Source: Ruminococcus sp. (GTDB lineage Bacteria > Bacillota > Clostridia > Oscillospirales > Ruminococcaceae). Taken from it: a stretch of DNA of 41,778 nucleotides. The notes under the pieces are model-generated. The model had not been told where the DNA came from and did not search any database. It saw only the letters and a program-made list of their open reading frames with translations. Positions 1-8,117 of the stretch are shown here, piece by piece. Location of the stretch: contig NZ_DXUU01000020.1 in the NCBI RefSeq assembly GCF_019417665.1, forward strand, positions 1 to 41,778, read 5' to 3'. A program made the position numbers and the translations under genes. Numbering within the stretch: position 1 is the first letter of the stretch; the number at the start of each line of letters is the position of its first letter.

Positions 1-67
1 AGCCGCAAACTTATTATAATCAAAAGGAGTTATTTTTTCAAGACTCATAGCTATAGGCTTTTCTGAA

Positions 68-95
68 CCCCCCGGCCTAGCCGGGGGTTTTCTAA
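68..95 (+). terminator. Intrinsic terminator of an upstream gene outside the window
   Basis: An 8-bp GC stem (CCCCCGGC / GCCGGGGG) with a 3-base loop is followed by TTTTCT. It probably ends transcription from a plus-strand gene lying left of the window. Nothing coding is recognisable in bases 1-67. Confidence 0.8.
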
Positions 96-97
96 AT

Positions 98-126
98 ACA
101 AAAAAGGCGGTGCTGGAAGACACCGC
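98..126 (-). terminator. Second intrinsic terminator behind tRNA-Ser
   Basis: Read on the minus strand, GCGGTG pairs with CACCGC across an 8-base loop and is followed by CTTTTTTG. It lies just beyond the first tRNA terminator and would act as a backup. Confidence 0.6.
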
Positions 127-132
127 AGAAGG

Positions 133-163
133 AAAAGCCTTGAAAACATAGCGTTTTCAAGGC
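133..163 (-). terminator. tRNA-Ser terminator
   Basis: An 11-bp stem (GCCTTGAAAAC with GTTTTCAAGGC on the minus strand) is followed by TTTTCC. It starts 5 bases past the tRNA CCA end. Confidence 0.8.
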
Positions 164-167
164 TTTT

Positions 168-257
168 TGGCGGAGAGTGTGGGATTCGAACCCACGAGCC
201 CGTGAAGGGCTACCTGATTTCGAGTCAGGCTCGTTATGACCACTTCGATAACTCTCC
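168..257 (-). tRNA. tRNA-Ser(CGA)
   Basis: A complete class II tRNA on the minus strand. The acceptor stem GGAGAGT pairs with ACTCTCC, followed by discriminator G and a genome-encoded CCA. The anticodon loop CTCGAAA gives anticodon CGA, which reads UCG serine codons. A long variable arm (AGCCCTTCACGGGCT) is typical of tRNA-Ser, and the T arm carries GGTTCGAATCC. It is followed by two hairpin terminators and driven from a promoter about 240 bases upstream, so the primary transcript carries a long leader that contains a decayed tRNA-Ser half. Confidence 0.97.
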
Positions 258-398
258 GTATTTTATTTTCAACATCAGCCCTCAAAAAACACTTCGGAAA
301 AGGGAGAGAACTAAGAACTATTCAATTGTTAATGATACTTGAAAATCCCTGTAAAATCAAGGTTTTTTCAGAAGAGTGCTTCCAAAATGGTCATTTGT

Positions 399-433
399 TT
401 TCGAGTCAAGCTCGCTATGACCACTCCAATAAC
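399..433 (-). pseudogene. Decayed 5' half of a second tRNA-Ser
   Basis: These 35 bases match bases 218-252 of the intact tRNA-Ser gene at 31 positions, in the same orientation and offset by 181 bases. The match covers the 5' acceptor remainder, D arm and anticodon loop, including TCGA around the anticodon, and stops at the anticodon 3' stem. No variable arm, T arm or CCA follows. It lies between the tRNA promoter and the intact tRNA, so it is probably transcribed. It could be a decayed tandem duplicate or a scar of element integration at the tRNA. Confidence 0.75.
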
Positions 434-494
434 ATTTCATGAAATCCATTGTATATTTTCCGCACCTTTAGGAAACCACAAAATTACATCAATT

Positions 495-523
495 ATTATA
501 ACACATTCGATTTCAAATTGCAA
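495..523 (-). promoter_or_regulatory. Promoter for the tRNA-Ser transcript
   Basis: On the minus strand, -35 TTGCAA and -10 TATAAT are separated by 17 bases. There is no other gene between it and tRNA-Ser. Confidence 0.7.
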
Positions 524-620
524 GCCTTTTTTTGAAATTGTCGTCTTGCACAAAATCAAGAAATAATCTTAGTCTGGATTTGTTCTGTTTGTTGTTTTTT
601 GCAAATTTCAGGTCGATAGC

Positions 621-649
621 TTGACTTATTTGTCGAAAAGGATTATAAT
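621..649 (+). promoter_or_regulatory. Promoter of the Thr-rich membrane protein gene
   Basis: -35 TTGACT, a 17-base spacer and a perfect -10 TATAAT, about 70 bases before the start codon at 719. The rest of 434-620 holds only the divergent tRNA promoter. Confidence 0.8.
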
Positions 650-718
650 AAAGTGTATTTTTCTATCCCGACAGAATGTCACAAGTGTTCCCAGTTCTGC
701 GGAGAAAGGGTTTTGATA

Positions 719-1246
719 ATGAAAAAGTTTTTTGCAAGTTTGTCCCACAGTGCTAAGATCACATTGATCACCTGCGGCTGTTTTGTGATGCTAACCATGC
801 TGATCCTGATTTTTCTGATGCTCTGCCCCATCCAGGAGAGCAGTTCTGCCAATTATGTCAACGAATCTCTTGTTGTGACTACTGCTATGACAGAAAATAC
901 CCTTGCTACAGAAGAAACGGCAGAAACAACGCAGTTCACCCGGAAAACTACCGATGCCAAACGAAAAACAACTGCGACTTCTTCGTCACGGACGGTAAAA
1001 ACAGAAGCTGCCGACTACGATAACGACGAGTATGATACGCCTGCGTATGAAGAACAAGACACTCCCGCATATGTTCCTGTCACAACCACACGAGCATACC
1101 GCAGTACCACGGCACCGATTGTCACCCAACCCGTCACTGAGCCACAAGCACCTGCACAAACAGATTCGCCTGTGGTAACAGACCCACCGGCACAAGTACC
1201 GGAAGAAACGCTTCCCATTCCGGATGACGCAGCTTCTTACGATTGA
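719..1246 (+). CDS. Thr-rich membrane-anchored surface protein, unknown function
   Basis: The product has 175 residues and I do not recognise a family. A short basic N-terminus is followed by one hydrophobic segment (about residues 13-37) acting as an uncleaved signal anchor. The rest is a low-complexity exported stalk rich in Thr, Ser, Pro and acidic residues, with the short repeat DTPAY occurring twice near residues 107-118. The start at 719 was chosen because GGAGAAAGG precedes it; an upstream in-frame ATG would add 22 residues before the basic/hydrophobic start and has no such site. It has its own promoter and terminator, so it is monocistronic. Thr-rich stalks of this type also occur on the dockerin enzymes and the anti-sigma-like protein here, which suggests a cell-surface role (inference). 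Confidence 0.75.
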   Translation: MKKFFASLSHSAKITLITCGCFVMLTMLILIFLMLCPIQESSSANYVNESLVVTTAMTENTLATEETAETTQFTRKTTDAKRKTTATSSSRTVKTEAADYDNDEYDTPAYEEQDTPAYVPVTTTRAYRSTTAPIVTQPVTEPQAPAQTDSPVVTDPPAQVPEETLPIPDDAASYD

Positions 1247-1260
1247 GAAAAGTCAAATTG

Positions 1261-1292
1261 ACCGGATCTGCATTGACAGATCCGGTTTTTTG
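1261..1292 (+). terminator. Intrinsic terminator
   Basis: A 10-bp stem (ACCGGATCTG / CAGATCCGGT) is followed by TTTTTTG, directly behind the Thr-rich protein gene. Confidence 0.9.
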
Positions 1293-1326
1293 CAAATTTT
1301 GCAAGTAAAGAAAAGGAGCATGTTAC

Positions 1327-2670
1327 ATGAACACACAATCTGTCTGGTTTCGAGCGGTGCGCTTAGTATTTTTACTGGCTGCCGGAAATTGTATCGCGCT
1401 GTTTGCACTCTGGCGGGGCGGGCTTGGCTGGAAAATCTCTCTCGGGGTGATAAGCGGTGTTCTCTTTTTGTTCTTCTGTTTCGCCCATCCGCATACACTG
1501 GCAGGAGAGAAAAAATTAGCGTCCCTTGCGCATGGATGCAGTCTTCTCCGGACGTGTGCAGCCTGGTTCTGCCTGGAGATTCTTGCAGTCACCACTCTTG
1601 CCCTATGGTCACCGTGCAGTCTAGTCATTCAACTCTGCAATGTGGGTGTATTCCTGTTGCTCTGCTGGTTCTGGCTATTTATCGGTCTGCTCCACGTGGC
1701 GATGCGTTCCGCGCAGGTAAAACTTCCCTGGCATGTGACATTGTTTTTCTGCTGGTGGATGCCGGTGCTCAACCTGTTTCTGATAGTACATATTTACCGC
1801 ACTGCCCAGCGAGAACTACACTTTGAATGCGCAAAGGCGGAGCTGAACCAAGTGCGGAAAGAATCCGAGGTATGCAAAACACGATACCCAATTCTCATGG
1901 TGCACGGCATCTTTTTCCGGGACTGGCAATTTTTCAATTATTGGGGGCGTATTCCGGCAGAGTTGATCCGGAATGGTGCCACGATTTTCTACGGAAATCA
2001 ACAATCTGCCCAGTCTATTTCCGGAAGTGCCCGGGAACTTGCTGTACAGATCCGAACGATCTGTGAGACGACTGGTGCAGAAAAACTGAATATCATTGCC
2101 CATTCCAAAGGCGGACTAGACTGCCGCTGTGCCATGCAGGAATACGGTGCGGCGAAGTATGTGGCATCCCTGACCACCATTAACACGCCTCATCACGGCT
2201 GCGGCTTTGTAGACGATCTGCTGAAGAAAGTTCCATCCGGCGCTGCCCAGTGGATTGCCCGTCGGTATAATGCCATATTTAAAAAGCTTGGCGACATCAG
2301 TCCGGATTTTCTGGGCGGTGTGCAGGAACTGACAGAGGAAAGCTGCCTGGCATTCCACAGGAATCATCCATGCCAGCCGGGCGTCGCCTATCTTGCAATG
2401 ATGTCCAAAATGAAAAGTGCCCGCTCTGCACCATTTCCTCTCTGGTTAGGATATCTGTTGAATAAACGTCGTGGCGGTGACAATGACGGACTTGTACCGG
2501 TAGAATCCGCTCGGCTGGAGGGCGTTCCTTTTGCCATGATTCCGGAGACAAAAAAACGCGGTGTTTCTCACGGCGATATGATTGACCTCATGCGGGAAAA
2601 TATCCCCGGTTTTGACGTACGGGAATGGTACAGCCAATTGGTACAACAGTTGAAACGCAATGGTTTTTAA
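1327..2670 (+). CDS. Membrane-embedded alpha/beta hydrolase (lipase/esterase-like)
   Basis: The product has 447 residues. The first ~175 contain four or five hydrophobic segments, so the protein sits in the membrane. From about residue 187 it is an alpha/beta hydrolase: VHG oxyanion-hole motif near 192, nucleophile elbow AHSKGG with Ser260, an Asp candidate in GGDNDG near 380 and a His candidate in SHGD near 415. This resembles bacterial triacylglycerol lipases and esterases that act on lipids; the substrate is not readable from the sequence. AAGGAG lies 8-10 bases before ATG. The next gene starts 22 bases downstream and is also a serine hydrolase with the same HSKGG elbow but a different overall family, so the two are probably co-transcribed. 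A membrane-lipid or glycolipid role is an inference. Confidence 0.8.
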   Translation: MNTQSVWFRAVRLVFLLAAGNCIALFALWRGGLGWKISLGVISGVLFLFFCFAHPHTLAGEKKLASLAHGCSLLRTCAAWFCLEILAVTTLALWSPCSLVIQLCNVGVFLLLCWFWLFIGLLHVAMRSAQVKLPWHVTLFFCWWMPVLNLFLIVHIYRTAQRELHFECAKAELNQVRKESEVCKTRYPILMVHGIFFRDWQFFNYWGRIPAELIRNGATIFYGNQQSAQSISGSARELAVQIRTICETTGAEKLNIIAHSKGGLDCRCAMQEYGAAKYVASLTTINTPHHGCGFVDDLLKKVPSGAAQWIARRYNAIFKKLGDISPDFLGGVQELTEESCLAFHRNHPCQPGVAYLAMMSKMKSARSAPFPLWLGYLLNKRRGGDNDGLVPVESARLEGVPFAMIPETKKRGVSHGDMIDLMRENIPGFDVREWYSQLVQQLKRNGF

Positions 2671-2692
2671 CTAAAAAACGAAAGGAGCATCT

Positions 2693-3865
2693 ATGAAACC
2701 GCAATACGATGCCAATGTACTGACCTACCTCCAATGGCGCGGCGATCTGTCCATGGTGCAGTCTCCCTTCTGCCATATTGACAGCTTGATTTTCTGCTGC
2801 CTTTCCTATCTGAACTGGGATGGCATTGCCGAAGGGCGTACAGCTCGGGAATCGATTTCTTTGGCAGATGCCGCTGCCGCATGGAAAAATCTCCCTCCGA
2901 ATCAACAGGTGGTACGTGTGCCTACAGACCAGGAGCTTCTGACCGTTGCTGCGGAAAGTAGACGCTTTGGTGAGATCCGCCTGTTCCGTTATACAGAACG
3001 ATTCAGTGAAGAACGACAGGAGCAGTTTTCTGCCGTGACATTTCTACTGGACGAAGAAACTGTTTATGTGGCGTTCCGGGGCACAGACGCCACGCTGACG
3101 GGCTGGCGTGAAGATTTTAACATGTCCTTTCTGCAGACGATTCCCTCACAGGAGACGGCGGCGGCATATCTGCGCAGCGTGCTGGAAATGGACTTTCCCA
3201 ATGTCTATGTGGGTGGGCATTCCAAAGGCGGCAACCTGGCAGTCTATGCGGCTGTCCACGCTCAGCCAGCATTTCTTCCTCGCATCCGAGCGGTCTATAA
3301 CAATGACGGTCCTGGTTTCGTCAGCGATGTATTCCAGCAGCCCCAGTATGCCCTGCTGCAAACACGTGTACATACATTTGTGCCCCAGGCATCCCTTGTG
3401 GGAATGCTCCTGGAGCACGATGAGGAATATCGAGTTGTTTACAGCACCCAGAAAGGCTTTTTGCAGCATGATCCCTATTCCTGGTGTGTGGTACGCAATG
3501 ACTGGTATTATTTACAGGAAATTACAGCAGCGAGCAAGCTCATGGATACCTCATTGAAAAAGTGGATCCTAGGCATGAAACCGGAGGAACGGGAAAAACT
3601 GACGGACGGCATTTTCCATGTGCTCCAAAGCGAAACCAATGCACATACAGTACAGGATCTGGTAGACGGCGGAAAAAATACCATTACCGCCGTGCTTCGT
3701 GCCTGGGGTGATACACCACCGGAAACAAGACGATTCATGCAAAAAATGCTTTTAGAACTGCTCCTGACGGTGCGTGATCTTGTGGCAGCACAGCGCCGTG
3801 GACAGTCTCCAGAAGAGATCTATGCTGCCATTGAACAGCATCAGCACGAACAAAAGAAACAATGA
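2693..3865 (+). CDS. DUF2974 (Mbeg1-like) alpha/beta hydrolase
   Basis: The 390-residue product matches the DUF2974/Mbeg1-like lipase family: an early segment SPFCHIDSLI, a central VAFRGTD strand-turn (about 124-130) and a nucleophile elbow GGHSKGGNLA with Ser177. A later NNDGPG motif near 203 is also characteristic. There is no signal peptide or membrane segment, so it is probably cytoplasmic or peripheral. AAAGGAG precedes ATG by 6 bases. It follows the membrane hydrolase by 22 bases. The C-terminal third is helical and Gln/Glu-rich. The family is known as a lipase-like fold; the physiological substrate is unknown. It converges on the minus-strand gene ending at 3902 with only 36 bases between and no clear terminator there. 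Confidence 0.85.
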   Translation: MKPQYDANVLTYLQWRGDLSMVQSPFCHIDSLIFCCLSYLNWDGIAEGRTARESISLADAAAAWKNLPPNQQVVRVPTDQELLTVAAESRRFGEIRLFRYTERFSEERQEQFSAVTFLLDEETVYVAFRGTDATLTGWREDFNMSFLQTIPSQETAAAYLRSVLEMDFPNVYVGGHSKGGNLAVYAAVHAQPAFLPRIRAVYNNDGPGFVSDVFQQPQYALLQTRVHTFVPQASLVGMLLEHDEEYRVVYSTQKGFLQHDPYSWCVVRNDWYYLQEITAASKLMDTSLKKWILGMKPEEREKLTDGIFHVLQSETNAHTVQDLVDGGKNTITAVLRAWGDTPPETRRFMQKMLLELLLTVRDLVAAQRRGQSPEEIYAAIEQHQHEQKKQ

Positions 3866-3901
3866 TATCCATGCGAAAGGGAATTTTGGAAAAATCCTGC
3901 G

Positions 3902-4792
3902 TTATGAGAAATAGAGTTCCGATACATGAGCAGTGAAATACAATAGCGTTTCCTTACCTTGCAATAAAACATGCAGTTCAAAGCCACCGTCCGCATCATA
4001 GATTTCTTCATAGAGCCACCAGGAATTTTCCAGATCTCCCTCACATTGCAGCACTTCTGCATCTCGCAGAAAAATAGTGCTGTACGCTGTAAAACCACTT
4101 TGATTGTCCAAGTGAATGACCAGGTCATTGCCGCACCATTCCAGAGATAGGATCTTACAGTCGTGGAAGTCCAGTTCCTGAACAAATTCCCGTCCGGCAC
4201 GTGTCTGGTATTCCTGAAGATAATCTTCGTAATATTGCTTTGCAATTGCTTTTTCTATCACCTCGTTTTCTTCACAAAACGAGGTGATTTTTTTCATAAT
4301 TTCTGATGTAGTAACGCCTAACGCCAACACCCGGATGTCAGCGACTTCATTTAAAATCTCTGTCGGTAAGTCCTGCTTCAATTGCGAAACTTTTGTCTGC
4401 AAATTTCTTTCACAGTTCTGCCTGATTTTTTTCGGATCAGAAATATGCGGTTTCCATGCAGCACACATACGTTCCCGTTCTGCATCATAATTCGCTTTCA
4501 CCTGCGCATATTCTTCTTCAGACAGCACTTGTGTTTCCCACAATTGGTTTCCGTTTTCATCCAATGTAAAATATTTCTGAGTCTGTGCATAAGGGCACTC
4601 TTCCGGATACAAATCGTCAAAGTTGACTTGTTCCATATCTCTATCCAGTTTCAGCAATTCCTGCAATCTGGCATCAAATACTGCCTGAAAAAATTTTTCA
4701 GAAAACACCGTCGCTTGTTCCGATTCCTGCAAATTCAGATGCAGAGAGTTTTTTTGCATAAGCTGATACCATTCTTTGGTGAAATGTTTCAC
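3902..4792 (-). CDS. Probable DUF4085 family protein
   Basis: The 296-residue soluble protein opens with KHFTKEWYQLMQ, which I recall as typical of the DUF4085 family; that assignment is from memory. It is rich in Glu, Gln and aromatic residues, with a C-terminal beta-rich part (about 200-285) containing FHDCKILSLEW and DLVIHLDNQSGF, like a small beta-sandwich. No catalytic motif or membrane segment is visible and the function is unknown. It begins 3 bases after the stop of the DUF4317 gene, so it is the last gene of a long minus-strand run. A strong inverted repeat with a T-tract lies inside this gene on the opposite strand (listed separately). Confidence 0.7.
   Translation of the reverse strand: MKHFTKEWYQLMQKNSLHLNLQESEQATVFSEKFFQAVFDARLQELLKLDRDMEQVNFDDLYPEECPYAQTQKYFTLDENGNQLWETQVLSEEEYAQVKANYDAERERMCAAWKPHISDPKKIRQNCERNLQTKVSQLKQDLPTEILNEVADIRVLALGVTTSEIMKKITSFCEENEVIEKAIAKQYYEDYLQEYQTRAGREFVQELDFHDCKILSLEWCGNDLVIHLDNQSGFTAYSTIFLRDAEVLQCEGDLENSWWLYEEIYDADGGFELHVLLQGKETLLYFTAHVSELYFS
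4259..4294 (+). terminator. Terminator-like hairpin embedded in the DUF4085 coding region
   Basis: A perfect 11-bp inverted repeat (CACCTCGTTTT / AAAACGAGGTG) with a 6-base loop is followed on the plus strand by ATTTTTTT. It is antisense to the DUF4085 gene and about 390 bases past the convergent hydrolase gene, which has no obvious terminator of its own. It could stop plus-strand read-through inside the neighbour. Confidence 0.5.
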
Positions 4793-4795
4793 GTT

Positions 4796-6076
4796 TTATA
4801 CTCCCATCACATCCACCGTGCCCTCCAACATGGAGTCATCTAGCTGCATCTCTGGTTCTTCCGTCTCTGTTTCTGTCTCCAGAAGCGATTCACCCTCTAC
4901 AGACTCCGCAGCAGACGCCTCCGGCTTTGCAGAAGGTGTGATCTGTTCTGCCACACGTGCCGTCAGTCCATTGATCTCCACTGCCGGGTCATCCAGGTCA
5001 ATGAGGAGATATCGTCTGCCATTGACACACTGGGTGCGTACCTTGTCCGTAGCATCCTTACCGATGGAAACGGTAATGCCGTCCATGCTGATGGTGGTTT
5101 TGTTCTCCACCAGATTGTTGACAGTAATGGGCTTGTCGTGGGTCGCCTCCCGGTATGCCATCTGCATTTCCTCTGCCTTTTCCTGGCTAACACCAGAATC
5201 CAGCAGGATATCCCGTACATGGATATCATCCACAATGGGCAGATCCGGCTCGTTGGCATATTCCGCCGCAATATCCCGAAGCTTTTCGTTGACACCGGTA
5301 ATCACAGAATAACTCAGCTCGTCCGCCACGATCTCCTGCATCATGCTCTGGAATGTTTCCTTCTGTTCCTGGGCAGTCTGGGTGAAATTGCAGCCTAACA
5401 CACGTTCCACAATACTAATGTTCACATCCTTGGGCTTGTGAGCAGAGTACAGCACATGGTTCACATCAGGTCCTCTGCCGGTAAAGGTAGGATACAAAAA
5501 GCCGTCTGTGGGAATTTCCGCCACAATGCGGTCATAAACATTTTTCTTTTCAATGGCATTCTCGTCCTCGTTGTAGATCAGCCCGTCCACACGCACTTCT
5601 ACCGGACAAATAGCTATAATCAAGAAGTGGTATTCGTGGCTCTGGTAAGGGTCTATCTCGTCACTCTTAGACTTCTGGAATACGGTATATGTACAGTGCC
5701 CTACCAGAACGGCATAGGTGGAGATATAATCCATATTGTGCACCACTTGTTCCATAAGCTGGGTAACAGCATTTTCGTCCTCCAGCTTGGTATTCAGCGC
5801 CTCATAGAGAATCGCCTGGCTGCCGCCCTCTTCATATGCTTCATTTGGAAATTCATATTCCAACAATCCCTTTCCCAGTGTGCCGGCGAGGACACGCTTG
5901 AGGGTCGCCATAAGGCATTCGCTTTCCTCGGACGGAATATTGTGATAGGCACGACTGTTCTGGCAGCGGATATTCTTGTCCGAATCCACAAACGCCGTTG
6001 CCACGTGATTCAAGACAAACAGGTCGCTTGTCTCTGAAAAATTCTTGCGTATCTCAGCTAGTTCTTTTTTGTTCAT
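4796..6076 (-). CDS. DUF4317 family protein
   Basis: The 426-residue soluble protein begins MNKKELAEIRKNF, the usual opening of DUF4317, followed by a segment mentioning conserved CQNSRAY and an internal SHEYHFLI/CPVEVR region (about 165-185). The family is widespread in Clostridia and has no assigned biochemical role. No membrane segment, signal peptide or recognisable catalytic motif is present. The C-terminal ~45 residues are acidic, Thr/Glu-rich and probably disordered. It lies between the SUKH gene (41 bases upstream) and the DUF4085 gene (3 bases downstream), which suggests shared expression. Function cannot be stated. Confidence 0.85.
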   Translation of the reverse strand: MNKKELAEIRKNFSETSDLFVLNHVATAFVDSDKNIRCQNSRAYHNIPSEESECLMATLKRVLAGTLGKGLLEYEFPNEAYEEGGSQAILYEALNTKLEDENAVTQLMEQVVHNMDYISTYAVLVGHCTYTVFQKSKSDEIDPYQSHEYHFLIIAICPVEVRVDGLIYNEDENAIEKKNVYDRIVAEIPTDGFLYPTFTGRGPDVNHVLYSAHKPKDVNISIVERVLGCNFTQTAQEQKETFQSMMQEIVADELSYSVITGVNEKLRDIAAEYANEPDLPIVDDIHVRDILLDSGVSQEKAEEMQMAYREATHDKPITVNNLVENKTTISMDGITVSIGKDATDKVRTQCVNGRRYLLIDLDDPAVEINGLTARVAEQITPSAKPEASAAESVEGESLLETETETEEPEMQLDDSMLEGTVDVMGV

Positions 6077-6117
6077 AATGGGTATACCCTTTCTTTCATA
6101 ATAAATATCGGTATGTT

Positions 6118-6600
6118 TTAAGAAAGTCGATTCAGTATTTCACGCATTTCCGGGAGATACGCCTCGTCAATCTCATCCGGCGGCAGCATTTCTCCGGTGT
6201 CATGATAATGCTCGATCAATTCTTCTAAGAATTCCTGAAAAGTACAGCCTGTGCTCAATTCCCCATGATCATCACAAATGATGTCCCCGGTCGTTTTGGA
6301 AAAACAAATCGCTTCCCCGTCTCCCACACAAGAACCGATGATCACCAGATCGTCCGATAACCATGGCTGATCATATCTGAAATGGGACGGAGAACGCAGT
6401 TCCACAAACCATGCGCCGCATTCATAGCGGCTGGTGAAACGCAGCCATTCTTTATACTGCGCCGGGATGGTGATCCCGGTGGTATTCTCCCATGCTGTGA
6501 TTTCTCGTTCTTCTGTTGGTTCTCCAAATTCAAAGCCGTATATTTCAGAAAAACGGTAAGTACATTCTACAAGGATCTTTATAGTTTCTTTTAGTTCCAT
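6118..6600 (-). CDS. SMI1/KNR4 (SUKH) domain protein
   Basis: The 160-residue protein has the SUKH-fold signature: ReITAWENTTGITIPAQYK (near 32-50) followed by LRF, and later an aromatic/acidic strand pattern. The start at 6600 is preceded by AGGAGG at a good distance; an upstream frame extension lacks such a site. SUKH proteins often act as immunity proteins to polymorphic toxins, but many are stand-alone housekeeping proteins. No toxin gene or toxin fragment lies beside it, so immunity function is not supported here. It sits 23 bases behind the flavoprotein gene in a probable operon. Confidence 0.85.
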   Translation of the reverse strand: MELKETIKILVECTYRFSEIYGFEFGEPTEEREITAWENTTGITIPAQYKEWLRFTSRYECGAWFVELRSPSHFRYDQPWLSDDLVIIGSCVGDGEAICFSKTTGDIICDDHGELSTGCTFQEFLEELIEHYHDTGEMLPPDEIDEAYLPEMREILNRLS

Positions 6601-6623
6601 TTGATATTTCCTCCTGTTTATCG

Positions 6624-7160
6624 TCAAAGAGACTGTCCCAACGTATACGCTTCATCCAACGCCAGATTCCCCTCAATTGCGCCCATTTCCCGGACGCCCC
6701 TGACCAGAACTGTCCCGGCATTTTCCAGATGAAAGAAATCCAGCACCAGTTGATACTGCGTGAGGATCGCATCAAATACCGCCGGGAGTTCTGCCCCGGC
6801 TACCGCCAGCAATACCAGCTTTTTCACCTGGAACGTATTGCGCATGGGTGTATGCAGCCGGTCAATGACCGCTTTCAGTTGAGCGCTGACACCGTAAAAA
6901 TAGACCGGCGTTGCAAGGACAATGACATCTGCCGCCGCCAGCTTCGGATAGAGCTTCTGCATATCATCCTGCTGCACACAGGTATTTCCCTCCCGCTGAA
7001 AACAAGCATTGCAGCCCATGCAAGGATACACATGATAATCGGCAATAGATAGAGTCTCCACATGATGGTGCAGCTTTGCCCCATCTGCAAATGCTTTCGC
7101 CAACAGGTCCGTGTTGCCGTTTCTGCGAACACTGCCAGTGAGAATAATGATGTTGCTCAT
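6624..7160 (-). CDS. Flavodoxin-fold NAD(P)H-dependent FMN reductase, iron-sulfur-flavoprotein-like
   Basis: The 178-residue protein has the FMN-binding loop TGSVRRNGNTDLL (about 7-19), which holds the flavin phosphate, and ATPVYFYGVSAQLK (about 84-97), the second flavin loop of the family. Between them is a Cys cluster PCMGCNACF plus a further Cys seven residues on (CxxCxxCx7C), as in iron-sulfur flavoproteins that carry a 4Fe-4S cluster. It probably transfers electrons from NAD(P)H or ferredoxin to quinones, aromatics or oxygen species in the cytoplasm. The start at 7160 (MSNIIIL) has GAGGTG close before it. It follows the broken hydrolase gene by 22 bases. Confidence 0.88.
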   Translation of the reverse strand: MSNIIILTGSVRRNGNTDLLAKAFADGAKLHHHVETLSIADYHVYPCMGCNACFQREGNTCVQQDDMQKLYPKLAAADVIVLATPVYFYGVSAQLKAVIDRLHTPMRNTFQVKKLVLLAVAGAELPAVFDAILTQYQLVLDFFHLENAGTVLVRGVREMGAIEGNLALDEAYTLGQSL

Positions 7161-7182
7161 AGAACACCTCATTTTCTATGTA

Positions 7183-8117
7183 TTACACAGCAAGTAAAAA
7201 ATCAAGTCCCATCTTCATTATCGCATCCATATCGCTGGCACTGGGCATATAACCGCTGTTTGCCACCAAATGAAGCCGCAGATTCTTATTTGCAGAATCT
7301 GCAATATATAACTGCATTATCTTTGTAGGTGTGACAAGATCAGTATTCCCCTGCAAGATCAGATACGGAATCGTGATATGTTGAAGCGTATCGGATAAAT
7401 CAATTTCCATCAATTCTTTCATAAGAGAACCATTCTTTAGAGTACCGTTAAAAACCATAGCTTTAAAATCTTTAAGGGAATAATCTGGACTGGTCAGAAG
7501 CCCACGAATAATACTACCCATTGGCGTTTTTCCGCCAGCTTTACATTGATATCCCTCAGTGTATTTCTGAATCCACTTCATGATCGTTCGCTGTTCCTCC
7601 GGATGTTTTTCCTGCATCATCCGTTCCAGCTGTTGTTTCTGTTTATCGGGCAGGGATGACCCTTTCAAAGCATCATGTACCATTTCGTTATAAACAAGGT
7701 TTTTCAGCACCTGTCCTTATACCATGACTTTATTCAGTAGTTCTGGAACTGCTTCCGCCGCCTTTGCTGCAAGAATAGATCCCCAGGAAACTCCTTGTGC
7801 ATTTCCCGAATCAAATCGGCTGTCATATGGACAAAATGAGAAATGGTAAAGGAATCATCTATCGTACAGTTATTGATGCCGCACCCCAGCTGATCCCAAT
7901 ACACCATAATAAAATGTTCTGTCAGTTCCGGGAATAAGCCTCGGCATCCTTCATTAAATGGAAAAGGACTGCCGGGACCGCCGTGCAGAGTGATGAAAAT
8001 TGGATTCGTTCTGTACTTCCCTTCTATAAGAATTTTCTGGGGATAGCCGCCGAGAGAGACCGTTCTCAAATCGGAAATTTCATTTGCTTTAATAATCGCT
8101 TTTCTTTTTTGGTTCAT
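7183..8117 (-). pseudogene. Broken alpha/beta hydrolase of the proline-iminopeptidase type
   Basis: The N-terminal part (8117 to about 7800) is a good alpha/beta hydrolase start with the oxyanion-hole motif TLHGGPGSP and YWDQLGCG. At about 7795 the reading frame breaks: the nucleophile elbow GVSWGS and the following LAAKAAEAVPELL lie in another frame, and roughly ten residues expected before the elbow are missing, so a short deletion caused the shift. In that second frame a TAA at 7717-7719 interrupts before QVLKNLVYNEMV and the C-terminal cap region, which runs intact to 7183. Two independent lesions make this a pseudogene rather than a sequencing slip. Its ATG overlaps the Maf stop codon as ATGA, so the intact ancestor was translationally coupled to maf. 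Confidence 0.88.

Noticed and set aside
6118..6600. A toxin-immunity module around the SUKH protein.
   Set aside because: No toxin, toxin fragment or secretion-associated gene lies nearby; neighbours are a flavoprotein and DUF4317.
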